Source of the DNA: Nymphaea colorata
Taxonomy: Eukaryota; Streptophyta; Magnoliopsida; Nymphaeales; Nymphaeaceae
Length of the DNA stretch: 64,000 nt
NCBI RefSeq assembly: GCF_008831285.2
Contig: NC_045140.1
Coordinates: 2,459,528 to 2,523,527, forward strand
Reading direction: 5' to 3'
Positions 13,261 through 24,053 of the stretch are shown piece by piece (position 1 is the first letter of the stretch; each line of letters opens with the position of its first letter). The notes under the pieces were generated by a model. That model did not search any database. It worked only from the letters and a program-made list of their open reading frames with translations, and had not been told where the DNA came from. The position numbers were made by a program, and so were the translations under genes.

Positions 13261-13500
13261 GTGTGAAGAAAGAGAGAGCGAGACAGGAGAGGAACGACAG
13301 AACAAGAGAGCAAGAGAGGAGAGGAACGAGAGACCGAGAGAGAGCAAGAGAGGAGAGGAACGAGAGACCGAGAGAGGAGAGGGGAAGAGGCGACGCAGGG
13401 GTAAGACAAGAGAAAACGGGGTAGGATGGAGAGAGCGACAGAGCTGCGAGAGCAGAGGAATGAGAGGAGAGGGGAAGCGGCAAGGGACGGGAAAGAGGAG
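13261..13500. repeat. Purine-rich (GA) minisatellite region
   Basis: A strongly purine-rich plus strand with degenerate units of about 34 bases (GCAAGAGAGGAGAGGAACGA starts at 13310 and 13344). Open frames here encode only low-complexity Arg/Glu or Ser/Leu strings and are artefacts of composition. Confidence 0.8.
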
Positions 13501-14159
13501 AAATATCCGTGGTAAAAAGTCCGAGCTCTCACCACGGACCTTTCCACGATCGTACGAGTTTTGCGGATGGGGTGAAATTTAACGCGGCCGTACGTTTTTC
13601 ACCCGCTCCACGACTTTTTCACCCGGCAATCAAACGGGAATGACGAACAAATAATACTTCCTAAAAGGAAAATCATTAAACATACGAACTTTATTGTTGT
13701 ATGGTGTAAGACATGAAAATAAATCAATTACTAAATTTGAAGGGACTTGATTTTTTGTAAATATAGGGTTCTATAATCTCAGTGAGAATGATGGTATTCT
13801 GACCACAACTCAAAAATTATAAATTCAACCAGGATTAAACTTGAAAGCTTGCATTGGATTGGGAGAAGAAGAGTAAACAAGCTCAAAACTCTGTCAAAGG
13901 TTTCTTGTCCGTGAAGTCCAGAAAAGATTTTGATCAAGGAGAAGATTGATGGGATGCAAAAACTACTTTCTTTATGAAAATAGACTCTTTAACGGTTTCG
14001 AAGAAACTAAGTTCATAACTAGGAAAAATCAAGTTTGCTACCAAGAAACGGGTTCTTTGTAATCCCCACTTCTTTTGAAAAGCTTTGCGTTATGTGAGTC
14101 GGTCTAACCCTTCGGGTGAGTGGAGAAGGAATCCGGGCGAGCTTCGGGCACTTTATGCA

Positions 14160-14345
14160 GACTCGAATTTGGATTTAAAATATCAACTCAGATTCAGATT
14201 TGAATTCAGATCGAAGTTAGCCTTAAATAAACATCATACATCTGATATCCTCAACATATGTTAATGGGTCTGGATCTGTTTTTGAAAATCCAATTCGGAA
14301 AGGATTCAGATTGTGAAAATTCGGATCCGGATTCGCCTTCAGGCT
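14160..14345. repeat. Dispersed repeat rich in GATTCGGATTTGAAT motifs
   Basis: A stretch with many GGATTC/GAATCC/GATTTGAATTC words around a short AAATAAACATCATACAT segment. A related stretch lies at 36590-36965, where AAATAAATATCATACGT appears in the same setting. It is therefore a member of a dispersed family, class unknown. Confidence 0.5.
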
Positions 14346-15705
14346 CTCCCGCTCACCTGAAAGAGTAGTTGGTGGATGATTCCCGAAGTACATTTTCAGA
14401 ATTATGTACCATACGAAATCTACACCACGTTTGTGCAATTACTAAATGTGTGCGTGTGTACATGTATGCAATGCACATGCATCGATAAGTTGGGATTCTC
14501 GCTGTTTCAATAATGTTTATACTATATCGTATATATAACCCAGTCATCAAGAGACCTTGTAAATCAGTGAAGTTCAAAAGGCATTGATGAATTAGAGAAT
14601 CCAACTAATAATTCAAGAATTCAAGGATAGAGCTGCTTCCCAACAACCAATCAACATTGGCTACATGAAGACAATTTTCATTAGGCAGTCATCAACAGTC
14701 GGGATAAGCATGTCCTGCACAGTCGTGGTGGACCTATGCCGATGGAAACTCAATTATCTGCAGCTAGCAGTGAACTTCCGCGAAGAGGAAGAAAACAAGA
14801 ATACATTTTGCTCCCTCATATACCCGCTTGAAGGAGCAATACGTTGGATTTTAGGCATATCATGAAGCTTACAGAAATTCATCGCCTAAGGTTCAGATTT
14901 CTTCTTTCTGAAGAAGGGATATACAGGGAATGATGACTCTTTAAATGTCGTCGTTTCTGTTGACAACCCATGGTTGGAAGCTCTGGCTAGTATGCACCCA
15001 TTGCAGGACAGACCTGGATATCAAAACTCCAGCAGTAATAATCCCACCTGCGCACTGTTATCAAACATTTGTTACGTTTGGGCATACTACGGCACATTCT
15101 TTTATAAAAAATTTTGTAGCCTTTAAAAAGTTAATCCTGTCGATACCTTCAGACCAGAAACTTTTGGGGAACACTATCAAAATCATCAAAATCCAATCTT
15201 GTCCTCTCTCTTCCAGCCTGAAGAAAGCGAATTTAAGCTGAGGGTTATAATCTACAAACTATTAACATAAGCATTAAAACTACCTCTGTAACATATGAAG
15301 GGTCACATGCAATGCTCTCCTCTACAGTTTTCAGCTTCTTGGAGATGCCCATTATCCTGCAACAAAAGACAGAAGCAATCATATTTATAGGATATCATGA
15401 ATGTACGAGGAACTAAAATAGGAGAATATGGAACTCCCTGGTAATTGGAAAGAGCGAAGACATCTATCGCACTGTAAGAATAATAACAATTCATAGTTTT
15501 TTGAGAAACAAACTTAATTCATGAGAAACTAACATTTATCGACTATTCACCTGATTTCTTAGTCATACTCGCAAATTAATTAGTCTTTCTTCCATATACA
15601 TGAGCATATTTTGCTAAAATAGATAACTTTTCTGTGTACACGTACATATATTAATAGTACATACATCATCTATCCAATATCATACATGTAGACTTATTTG
15701 CTCAC

Positions 15706-15727
15706 ATACACACACACACACACACAC
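15706..15727. repeat. (CA)n microsatellite
   Basis: A short CA dinucleotide tract within an intron of the CSN3-like remnant. Confidence 0.85.
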
Positions 15728-17769
15728 TTCATACTACAAGAATAACAACATTGTCAATCTTAATGGTTCTGAAGCTGCACAAAAAAACCAACTGAATTCA
15801 TGAGAAACCAATATTGATTTATTAACCACCTCATTTTTAGTCATAACTCAGCAACTTCAAACTGCTTTTCTGTTAAAAGTGTTATGTCTGCTCCAGTGCT
15901 CCTCTCTTCTACATTACTTCTTTTTTCTGTTTGACTTTGTAAAACGTATATCTAGCCATAGACTAGTGGGCTTTATTCCATGACTTCAGATACGGTTCCT
16001 GCATACTTTTTTGGTTAATAAGATTCATTATTTCTTAAAGTGCCTCTGTGTACCCATTCAAGTAATTCAATTCAAAGTATCACAATACTTTCTCTAGTCT
16101 TGTTCAACCAAATAAATCAACAAGTGGTACAAATAAGGTGTATAATCATATGACTTATATTGATGACAGAGAAATGGACTTGGAACTGTCAATGCAGCTT
16201 GTGATGGACAACCATGTACCTTGAAGAGAGAGTCTCAACAGAAATAGTCACAAATATCATTTTCATGTTTTAAAGAGCGATGTTTTTCTTGGGTATAATA
16301 CGACGAGCTTTAGAAAAATGAAAAAATATGGTAAATTTTTATTTATTTTTTAAATAGTAAAAAATAAGAAAAAATAAAACAAATGAGAAACCAATAAGAC
16401 AACATAAAAAAAATAAGTAGATAAGCAACAAACAAAAAATTAGAAAATGGAAACAAGTAGCCTAGCATTAAAAAACATGAAAAAATGCCTACGATGAAAA
16501 AAAAAAAAGGCTTTTCATGATATTTTCACTTTGGTGTTTTATTTTCAAAATTGCCATTTTCTTCAGCTGACTTAATTTTCACGTTTTTACTTTTTTTTTT
16601 CTAAAAAAACATGTTTTTGAAGACTATGATAGAATTACACATGGTTGGCAAACACAGGAATCAAACTCCAAGACCGAGTTAGTGGGTCAACGAGTTGATG
16701 CGACAACTCAGTCTGGTCAGGTCATAAATTTTTATAGTGTATTTTTACTGTAATCTTATAGTGTAATCTACTGTCTCACTATCCAGAATAGAGCAACATG
16801 ATCATGGTTATGATTTGTCAACAACTCTAACCATGAAGCAAGCCATTAATTTGAGAACACTTGCTTAGCTATTATTTATCTCTCTCTCTCTCTCTCTCAA
16901 CCACCTGACTCTCCATGAGCCTCTGGATGTTTAGAAATTGATGTTGATAGATAATATATTTGCAAATTGTGGGGATAGTATTCCTTCCATGTCCCTAATA
17001 AAAGCTTTCATAAGGAAAAAAAAAAATCAAAAAATAGTTAAAAACATAATAAGGAAAATGAATTTTACATTTTAAAACAGTTAAAACCAAACCCGGACAA
17101 TTATGATCCAAGTCACCGATCGAGTCAGCCAATTCTTGCCCGAGTCGCCCAAGTTTTGGTGCTACCTAGCCCAGTGAAACGACAATCTGAAGCTGACTCA
17201 TGTGAATCCCAAGTCAACACGCTGAGTTAGCCAACAATGGAATTACAGTAACAGTTCAACTGTTCAAATACCTCCATGAGGAACAAAAGTATGTTTCATG
17301 AGAAAAGGGAATATTTGCTACCAAAACCATATTATGATCTGCACTCATATTTATAATTATGCTAAACAAAACCTACCCAAATTTGACATCTCAGCAGCAT
17401 TTGGTTGTTGCAGATATATCTCTGGTTTTATTTTTGTAATTTTTCTTTTTGTTTCTCTCCTTACGAATATTAACAGTTGTGACTATTTTATAACTTCTAA
17501 AATCTAAAGAGTGCCTTAATTGCAGTTCTCTTTCATAGCTTGCACCTCCAGTAATCTGCCCCCATGGTTCCACTGTGCATGCTGGGTAGCATGTGCGGGA
17601 AAGGAAAAAAGGAAAAACAGAGTGCTCTTCTTCATGGAGAATGCTCTTTATTAGATAACCTAGAACAGGAGACTACTGCAGAAAGAAAAACACGTAAATA
17701 ACTGAAGAGAAACACTTCATCAATTCAAAGAAAGGACTGACCAAAAAAAAAAAAAGAAACTTTTTCGAC

Positions 17770-17845
17770 TAAGCTCCAGCCAAATCTCAGCTCTAGCTTA
17801 GCCGAGCCAAGCCAAGCTCGAGCCAGATCACCTCGGCTCGTGAAC
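17770..17845. repeat. AGCTCGAGCC-type dispersed repeat fragment
   Basis: A short run of AGCTC/GAGCC/CGAGCC words (AAGCTCGAGCCAGATCACC and neighbours) ending in GAACATCCCTA. Related runs lie at 51120-51195 and 56310-56840. It is intronic relative to the CSN3 remnant and non-coding. Confidence 0.5.
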
Positions 17846-19849
17846 ATCCCTACTCTTGTCCACGAATGGTTGTCTCAGTCAGTGACAATGCAAACTAGGC
17901 ACATTAAGACAGCTAGAGAATGCCCATGTACTGCATTGGAACTTCATCAAAATAGGACAGAAAGGAAAGGTATAAAATACAAACCATGCAATAGATGAAT
18001 CAAGATGCTGGATCATCTCACAAGTCTTATACTGCTCAGGGTCCTCATGAAAGCTCACCATCCCATCCTTTTGATTGATTGTAGCAAATATTTCACCATC
18101 TTGTATCTAAAAGGATGTCAAACCATAGCAAGGATTGAACCTACTAAATCAAGAAAAGGTATATGAATCTATAAATTCATGGGCAACTATAATTCAACTA
18201 AAGTACCATTTGAAGCACATGCATCTCGGCTTGCTTGGCATCCTCAACTTCTACTGTGTTTGCTATATCTTGTAGAGATAAAGTCAAGTAGGTTTGAGTC
18301 AATCTCTGGATATTGCGTTTGTAAAGAGACGATAAAACTTGTTTCACAAGTCCTACATTGTTGTCCTGTATAAAGTTATCCAAATATGCAGACATGATCA
18401 TATGGTTAGTCAAGCAAATCAAAAAGACGGTAACATAGAAGAAAAGATCAAGGTTAGTTGCTGAATGTGCATTCAACTACTGGCAAATCCAACACAGTCC
18501 AAGTAGCATAATATAAGAAGAATAAGAGGCCAATTCAAACTTTAGCTATTACACATGGAGGGACAAGCAAATAAAAAATGATGGTCCTGATTCTTTATAG
18601 ACAGACATATTCATCCAAAATATCTAAAGCATAACATATACCTTTTAAAGATCTAGGAGAACAAAAGAAAATAATTGTGGAAGTGCAGAATCATAAAGTA
18701 TGAGACTTGTAAACTACCAAGAATGAAATACATACATTCTTAAACTTCTCTACATTTGAGTTGAAACAGCTCTGCAACCCTGATATCTTTCCTGTGCCAT
18801 AGCTACTGGCTAAATCAACATAAGGCTGCAATAACCACTTTCATGTTAGGATGTGCAAAAATGTCCTTTTCCACAAAACCAGATTAGACATCTAATAGAG
18901 ATGTTTAGCTGTTTGGAATATTAGAAACTGATGCAACAATTACACACTTCACAAAGCACAAATGACAGGTTATCCTTCTAAAATGTATTAAAAATTTAAA
19001 AGTGTGTCTAAGAAATCTGTATTCACGAAAACAGCAGTCTATCTAGAGAACAGGTTCAACAAAAATAATCTAACTATGGCACTTGATAAGCAAAATTGTG
19101 TTGGATCCTGATTTAGTACAAACGATAATACACCAATGTACCAGGAATTTTAAATAAAAGTTCTGCAATGTGACCCTTGTACCTGATACAGTAAGAACAA
19201 CGTTCTAATATGACATGAAAATTTTGGAGTGACACATGAGAGTGATCGAAAACACAGGAGCTAAATTGCTGCTCAAACGTAATAATGCATAAAATGGAAG
19301 GAAGATAAAAAAGAGGGACTCATGCTGTATCTACATGAATATGATGCAATCATGCATTAGGCCACTGGGTGTGGGTCTGGACAAAAGGTATTCTTTGGTA
19401 TATGGTGCATTCACTGTTGTCTCCTCTGTACTGTGGCAATTCTCTTTTATGTAGTACGGTATTGTCTAACTAACACAGACACGGCTGAAAGGCTACAGTA
19501 CCTGTTTCAACAAGCTGACATGGTTATGGCAACATAGCTGGACATGGCAATCTTGATTTTTGCAGGTTTTTTGTGAAATTTTGCAGTTCTTTTAATGAAA
19601 TTTTGTATTTCTTTGTGGAATTTTGGAATTTTACATTTTTTTGTGATGTTTTCCATATTTCTTGTGGAAATTTGCAAATTTTTAAAGAAATTTTGCATAC
19701 ACAAATACATATAGGTATATATACCTTGTCGTATCCCCATGCCCACAATTTTTTAAATTGTCATGCCCATACCAGTATCCTGTACCTGTACCCATACAGT
19801 GTCCATGTGGCTTGGAGTATTTTCATGCTTTGATGTACTAAACCCATAG

Positions 19850-20330
19850 TATATAATAGAAGAAACTAGGTCACAACCCAGATTGGGTTTGTGATCGTCC
19901 TGCACCTCTTATCGTCTCTTATTTCTTGCTGTTGATTGAATCAAATGATATTTCTCAAAGATCTAACATGGTATCAAAGCAGTGTTAGATCCTATGTATG
20001 TGAATGCCTATATCCAAGAGATGTCTATCTTTTTCTTGAAGTCATGATTTTATCCTGCTATGTCCCACCAGATATCCATTTCTTCTTGAAGTCAAGATGT
20101 TATCCTTCACCCCAATACCTTTTCCTGTTCTTGCCAAGCCCGATTCCCAAAGAATGTTGTTTGTTTTTCCAATCTGTTTTACTTATCTTTTTTTTTCCAA
20201 TCTGTTTTACTTCAATATTCATCATTATTGACTCTTATCTGACAGGAAAACCCTAATTCGCCTTCACCCCAATTCTTTTTATTGGTGAAACCCTAACCCA
20301 ATGGAGAAACCCTCGCCCGGATTTTTTCAC
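19850..20330 (+). mobile_element. Copia-type LTR retrotransposon fragment (LTR end, PBS and leader)
   Basis: TGGTATCAAAGC at 19969-19980 matches the Ty1/Copia primer-binding site for initiator methionine tRNA (consensus TGGTATCAGAGC). It directly follows an LTR-like end closing with CA at 19967-19968. Downstream is a leader with AAACCCTAA motifs and an ATG at 20301. I see no gag-pol domains, so only the 5' end is present. It sits in an intron of the CSN3 remnant between exons 18825 and 21713. The outer limits given are approximate. Confidence 0.55.
19969..19980 (+). promoter_or_regulatory. Retrotransposon primer-binding site (tRNA-iMet type)
   Basis: TGGTATCAAAGC differs from the common plant Copia primer-binding site at one position and abuts an LTR-like CA terminus. 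It would have primed minus-strand synthesis from initiator tRNA-Met in the ancestral element. Confidence 0.6.
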
Positions 20331-20698
20331 TCTTGCGTTCCCTTCCTGCATCAAATATTTCCCGCTTGCATTTTTGTTTCTGTTCACATCTCTTTTTGCC
20401 AAAAAATTTTGTTGACAATTTGGGCCTTTTGTTGCTTTTGTTCTTGTTTCTGTTCACATCTTGTTTACCCACTTGGATTCACTGAGAAAATGTGCTATAA
20501 GAATTACAGTTTATAAATGCTGACAAGCAAAAGTGCCAAAGAAGTGTAAAACAATCTCTTAACTTATTCGGTCATGTTGCAACTCCTTGGAAATTAATAC
20601 AACCACAAAGGAGGGGAGAAAAACAGTAGAAAGCAAAATGCCTCGAAACCAACACATCCCTAACATTGAAAGGTTGTTTGCAAAGAGGAGGAACAGAG

Positions 20699-20700
<2 letters not shown>

Positions 20701-20751
<51 letters not shown>
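20701..20751. repeat. (AG)n microsatellite
   Basis: About 25 AG units inside the large intron of the CSN3 remnant. Open frames crossing it encode only Arg-Glu or Ser-Leu runs. Confidence 0.95.
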
Positions 20752-20753
<2 letters not shown>

Positions 20754-22436
20754 CCTGAAAGACAACAACAGAGGCAACACTAGAGCAGAGAAGGCAAGTG
20801 TGCCCACCAGAAGTCTGATCATCACATGGTTATTGTCTTCATCCAAACTAACATAGAGAGAGAGAGAAGAAGAAGAAAAAGGGTTTGGGGTTCAAGCAAA
20901 CCCATCTTTGTGTGCTTTTGCTTATATGTAATCTAACTGAATCATAGGTCACTCTGTCAAGTCAGATGAATAGGCTGACTTATCCGAATATCACAAAAAA
21001 TGGTCAAGTTGCTTCTCACTGTGCCTATCACCTTTTTTTACTCGAAAGTTATCCAAGTCACATTGACCCAGCTTGTTCAATAAGTGCAATTCTTCTCTTA
21101 ACAGAACTATGGATACTTTTGACCAACGAAAAACCTGTGTTACAATAACAGTGATATAGTGATAGTAATAATAACAACAGTAATCATTGCTGTTATTGTT
21201 GTTAATGGTGTCAGAATAACTACTCAGCCAGCAGTGGTTATTGAATTAAGAAGTTTTTATTTCACCACCAATCTTGAAGTTTAAGAGCATACAGATCCAC
21301 AGAACTAATATTAATTAATTAACGCAGGTCAAGAAAATAAGAAACAAAATAATGCTCCAAAAGGAAACCTAAAAGCAAAGTGCACAGAAGGTTGCTCAAT
21401 TTTTAATGTGACATTCCAGGATAGATCATGGAACACTGTGATCTTTATTCAAGAACTTTTCCCTGTTATCCAGGTTGACATTGTGACCATAGAATTTTTG
21501 TTTTCCTTCTCTCCTACTAATATATGACTAGAAAAATTGGCATTATTTTCCCCCCCAACTACAATTATTTTCTCTGACAGTAGCAACAAGTTTCAAACAC
21601 TACAAACTAGCAAAGCTGAGAATTTTTTTTTTTAAAGGAAAGAAAATAAGCATCAACGCAAACTAGTTGTGAACCACTTAAAATATCAAAAAAGAGAAAC
21701 ACACTTCCATACCTGAGAATATAATTTAAGATAATTCTGTGCTGCACTAGAAGTGTATTTGGGGAAACTTGGTAGCTGTTACAAAGACCATAACATATAA
21801 GAAACTGCTTGATATCCATGATCCATCACAGTAGTACTAGAAAAACTTGAAATATTTACATGGAAAATTTAAGGCCTTTAGGCTTCAGCACAACGGAAAC
21901 CATTTTAATATTGCTACTTCACATTCCACCCTTTTATGAATAAAATAACTTGAAAAAGAACTTGACTTTGCACAGAAACAATAAATATTTGACAGTCATT
22001 CTCTGCATCTGAAGAAAGTAGGGCAGCTTATTGTTTCTTAATTAGTGAAAATAAGAGGAACATTACAAGATAGTGACATCATACAGCCAGACAGAATATT
22101 ACAACAGTTTAGAGATTTCCCGTAGCAACATATGTTGTTCAAGAAACATGAATATTCGATGAAGATCAACCCATGAAAGTGCAAGAATAAATATTGTACC
22201 TGCCCATTTTGTATCAGAGACCAAAATGTACTTCTTGTAAGCTTCAACAGCAACAGCATGTATAGCAGGCATCAGAGACGTAGTGGCCTGGATATATACT
22301 GTGGTAAGTCCATGTATAATGGTGTAAACTAAAGAAAAGGAAAACCAAACATATCAACCAACTGCCTTAGCAGCATACGTGACGCAAAAACTCCAGTGCT
22401 TTATGAAAGCGCTTCAGTCCTATATATATCATCCCT

Positions 22437-24053
22437 CTGCATGATACAACAATTAATATAACTAAAATTACACTGTTAAGAACAGATAAATCTGAGTGAA
22501 AAATAGTGGAAAAGGATGAAAAAGTTCAGTTTTAAAAAAAATCCTGCAAAGAAAACAGGAAGAAGTAGAATCTGACACCACAGCCAGACAGAATATTACA
22601 ACATTGTATATAATGAAAATCAACATTTGAGCATCAAGAAAAGATAAAAAGGAACATTTTAAAATACCTCTAAACTCAAACTTTCAGTATTGATATGTCA
22701 TACAACTCTTTTCATTGTTAATTAGAAAGGTCAACGAATTTTTTTATTATACCAGCTACTCAATGACTAGCAATTTATTGTTTTTCCCTTTAAAGGGGAA
22801 CTAAGGAATGCACCTGATGTTCGGCCATTGTTCTCTGAAACACCTTGTTTCGGAAGAGCCTCTAGAAATTCGTAGCAAGGCTTTGTCATCACCAAGACCC
22901 ACATGCAATTTTTTGACATTGTCAAAGTGAACACACCAAACAAATTTAGTCATATTAATAAGAATTACTCAACTATTTTTTCATATACCAATAGTTTTGC
23001 ATAGATTTAAGGAAGCCGGTGGAAAATAATAAACACAAGAAAAGATTATTTGAAAATGTTTTGGTTATTTTTAACTCATTAACTTACATAATGTCACTGG
23101 CATACAAATTAAATTTATTGAAGAATGTGTCCGATGAATTATGCAAAAAAGTTAAGCTACTTATAGCACTATTAAAAACTTGGGCCGGTTCTTAGTTATG
23201 GGCAAAATCTAATGAGCAACTTCGGAAGTTTCCCTCAACAGAATTTTGCTTCCATTATCTGAAATAATATCTATGATGCTAATGGTGCATAACCAAAAGC
23301 TATAAAACCCAAAAATATGAAGCTATTCAATGATCATATTGGATCAATAGACTAGGTTTAACAAGCAGTATCAAGAACTTGATTGACTTGATGGATCAGT
23401 GGCTAAACCTACCATTTTATTGGCACATTTAAGACCATTACAATTGTTCTCGGCACATTTAAGATGATTACAAATTTTAAACAAGCTTATTTACTTTGAG
23501 CAGCACTTAAAAAAGGAGTAACTAGAGGAATATCGAAAACAAAAGAAAACTTGCAAAGTAGCAGGTGGAAGCACAAGCAGAAGAAAGGAATTTCAAAGAA
23601 CATGTGTGCGTCAAAATAGCAGTTTTTACCCTCAAAGTAAGCATGCAAAGATCATATGGAGCTGGATTCTTTTCAGAGATGCAAAACGTGGAGCTGGACA
23701 ATCTTGAACCCTTCCAATCAAATCCTTACACCAGATTCAGCACTCTTAGTCTGCATGGTTTCACTCCAGTCTCCTCTCTTCTCAACCATAAGAAGAAAGA
23801 AGATGCAACAATCATCTAACCTGAACAAGTAACATGGAGTCTGCCACTCTGTCCACCGTATTATATGTAATCTGGTTTCACAAGATGCAGAAATTGCAGT
23901 TGTAGGATGCATCGCCAACAACCAATTTATAAAATGTGAATCCTTGAGTTTATAGTTTCAGTGCAACTCAAGGCAAAATTTCAGAATGATCTTGAAATCA
24001 ATTTCTCTTTCCATTGATGTTTCCACTTTGGCTGTTACGCCCTTAGATAAACC
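22437..24053. other. Gap between CSN3 remnant and PPR gene, no exon recognised
   Basis: This is where the missing upstream CSN3 exons should lie. A minus-strand open stretch at about 22816-22930 has some coding look but does not match CSN3 or any family I know. The remainder is AT-rich with no recognisable peptide. Confidence 0.5.

Larger units (their letters stand above)
11829..13637. mobile_element. Inverted-repeat-bounded composite insertion (candidate MITE or non-autonomous DNA transposon)
   Basis: The left end reads GGCCCCGTTTGACGGCAGGG. The reverse complement of the right end reads TTCCCGTTTGATTGCCGGGT, so a terminal inverted repeat of about 16-18 bp is visible. A second diverged copy of the left end (GGCCATGGTTGATGACAGGG) begins near 11931, suggesting nested or duplicated termini. 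The interior holds minisatellites and no transposase ORF, so any element is non-autonomous. No clear target-site duplication was identified. The superfamily is uncertain. Confidence 0.4.
15149..22436 (-). pseudogene. CSN3: COP9 signalosome subunit 3 (CSN3), 5'-truncated and frameshifted copy
   Basis: Eight minus-strand exons match the C-terminal half of CSN3: 22436-22379, 22287-22200, 21775-21713, 18825-18736, 18365-18207, 18106-17985, 15356-15284 and 15217-15149. Diagnostic peptides include LYKRNIQRLTQTYLTLSLQD, AEMHVLQM, IQDGEIFATINQKDGM and FDDFDSVPQKF before the stop. These form the PCI half of a subunit of the CSN complex, which removes NEDD8 from cullins in the nucleus. About 240 codons remain against roughly 420-430 in the family; I found no N-terminal exon between 22437 and the PPR gene. 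Exon 22287-22200 is 88 nt where 90 is expected: a 2-nt loss near 22216 turns VSLIQNGQ into VSDTKWA and leads to an early stop. The peptide before it is also diverged at normally conserved positions. The other exons and splice sites are intact, so an assembly indel plus a distant 5' half remains possible. Confidence 0.75.

Noticed and set aside
13027..13547. Overlapping open frames rich in Ser/Leu or Arg/Glu
   Set aside because: Produced by the purine-rich minisatellite; low complexity only.
22816..22930. Possible upstream CSN3 exon
   Set aside because: Positioned correctly but none of its three minus-strand frames matches the expected CSN3 region before GMIYIGLKRF.
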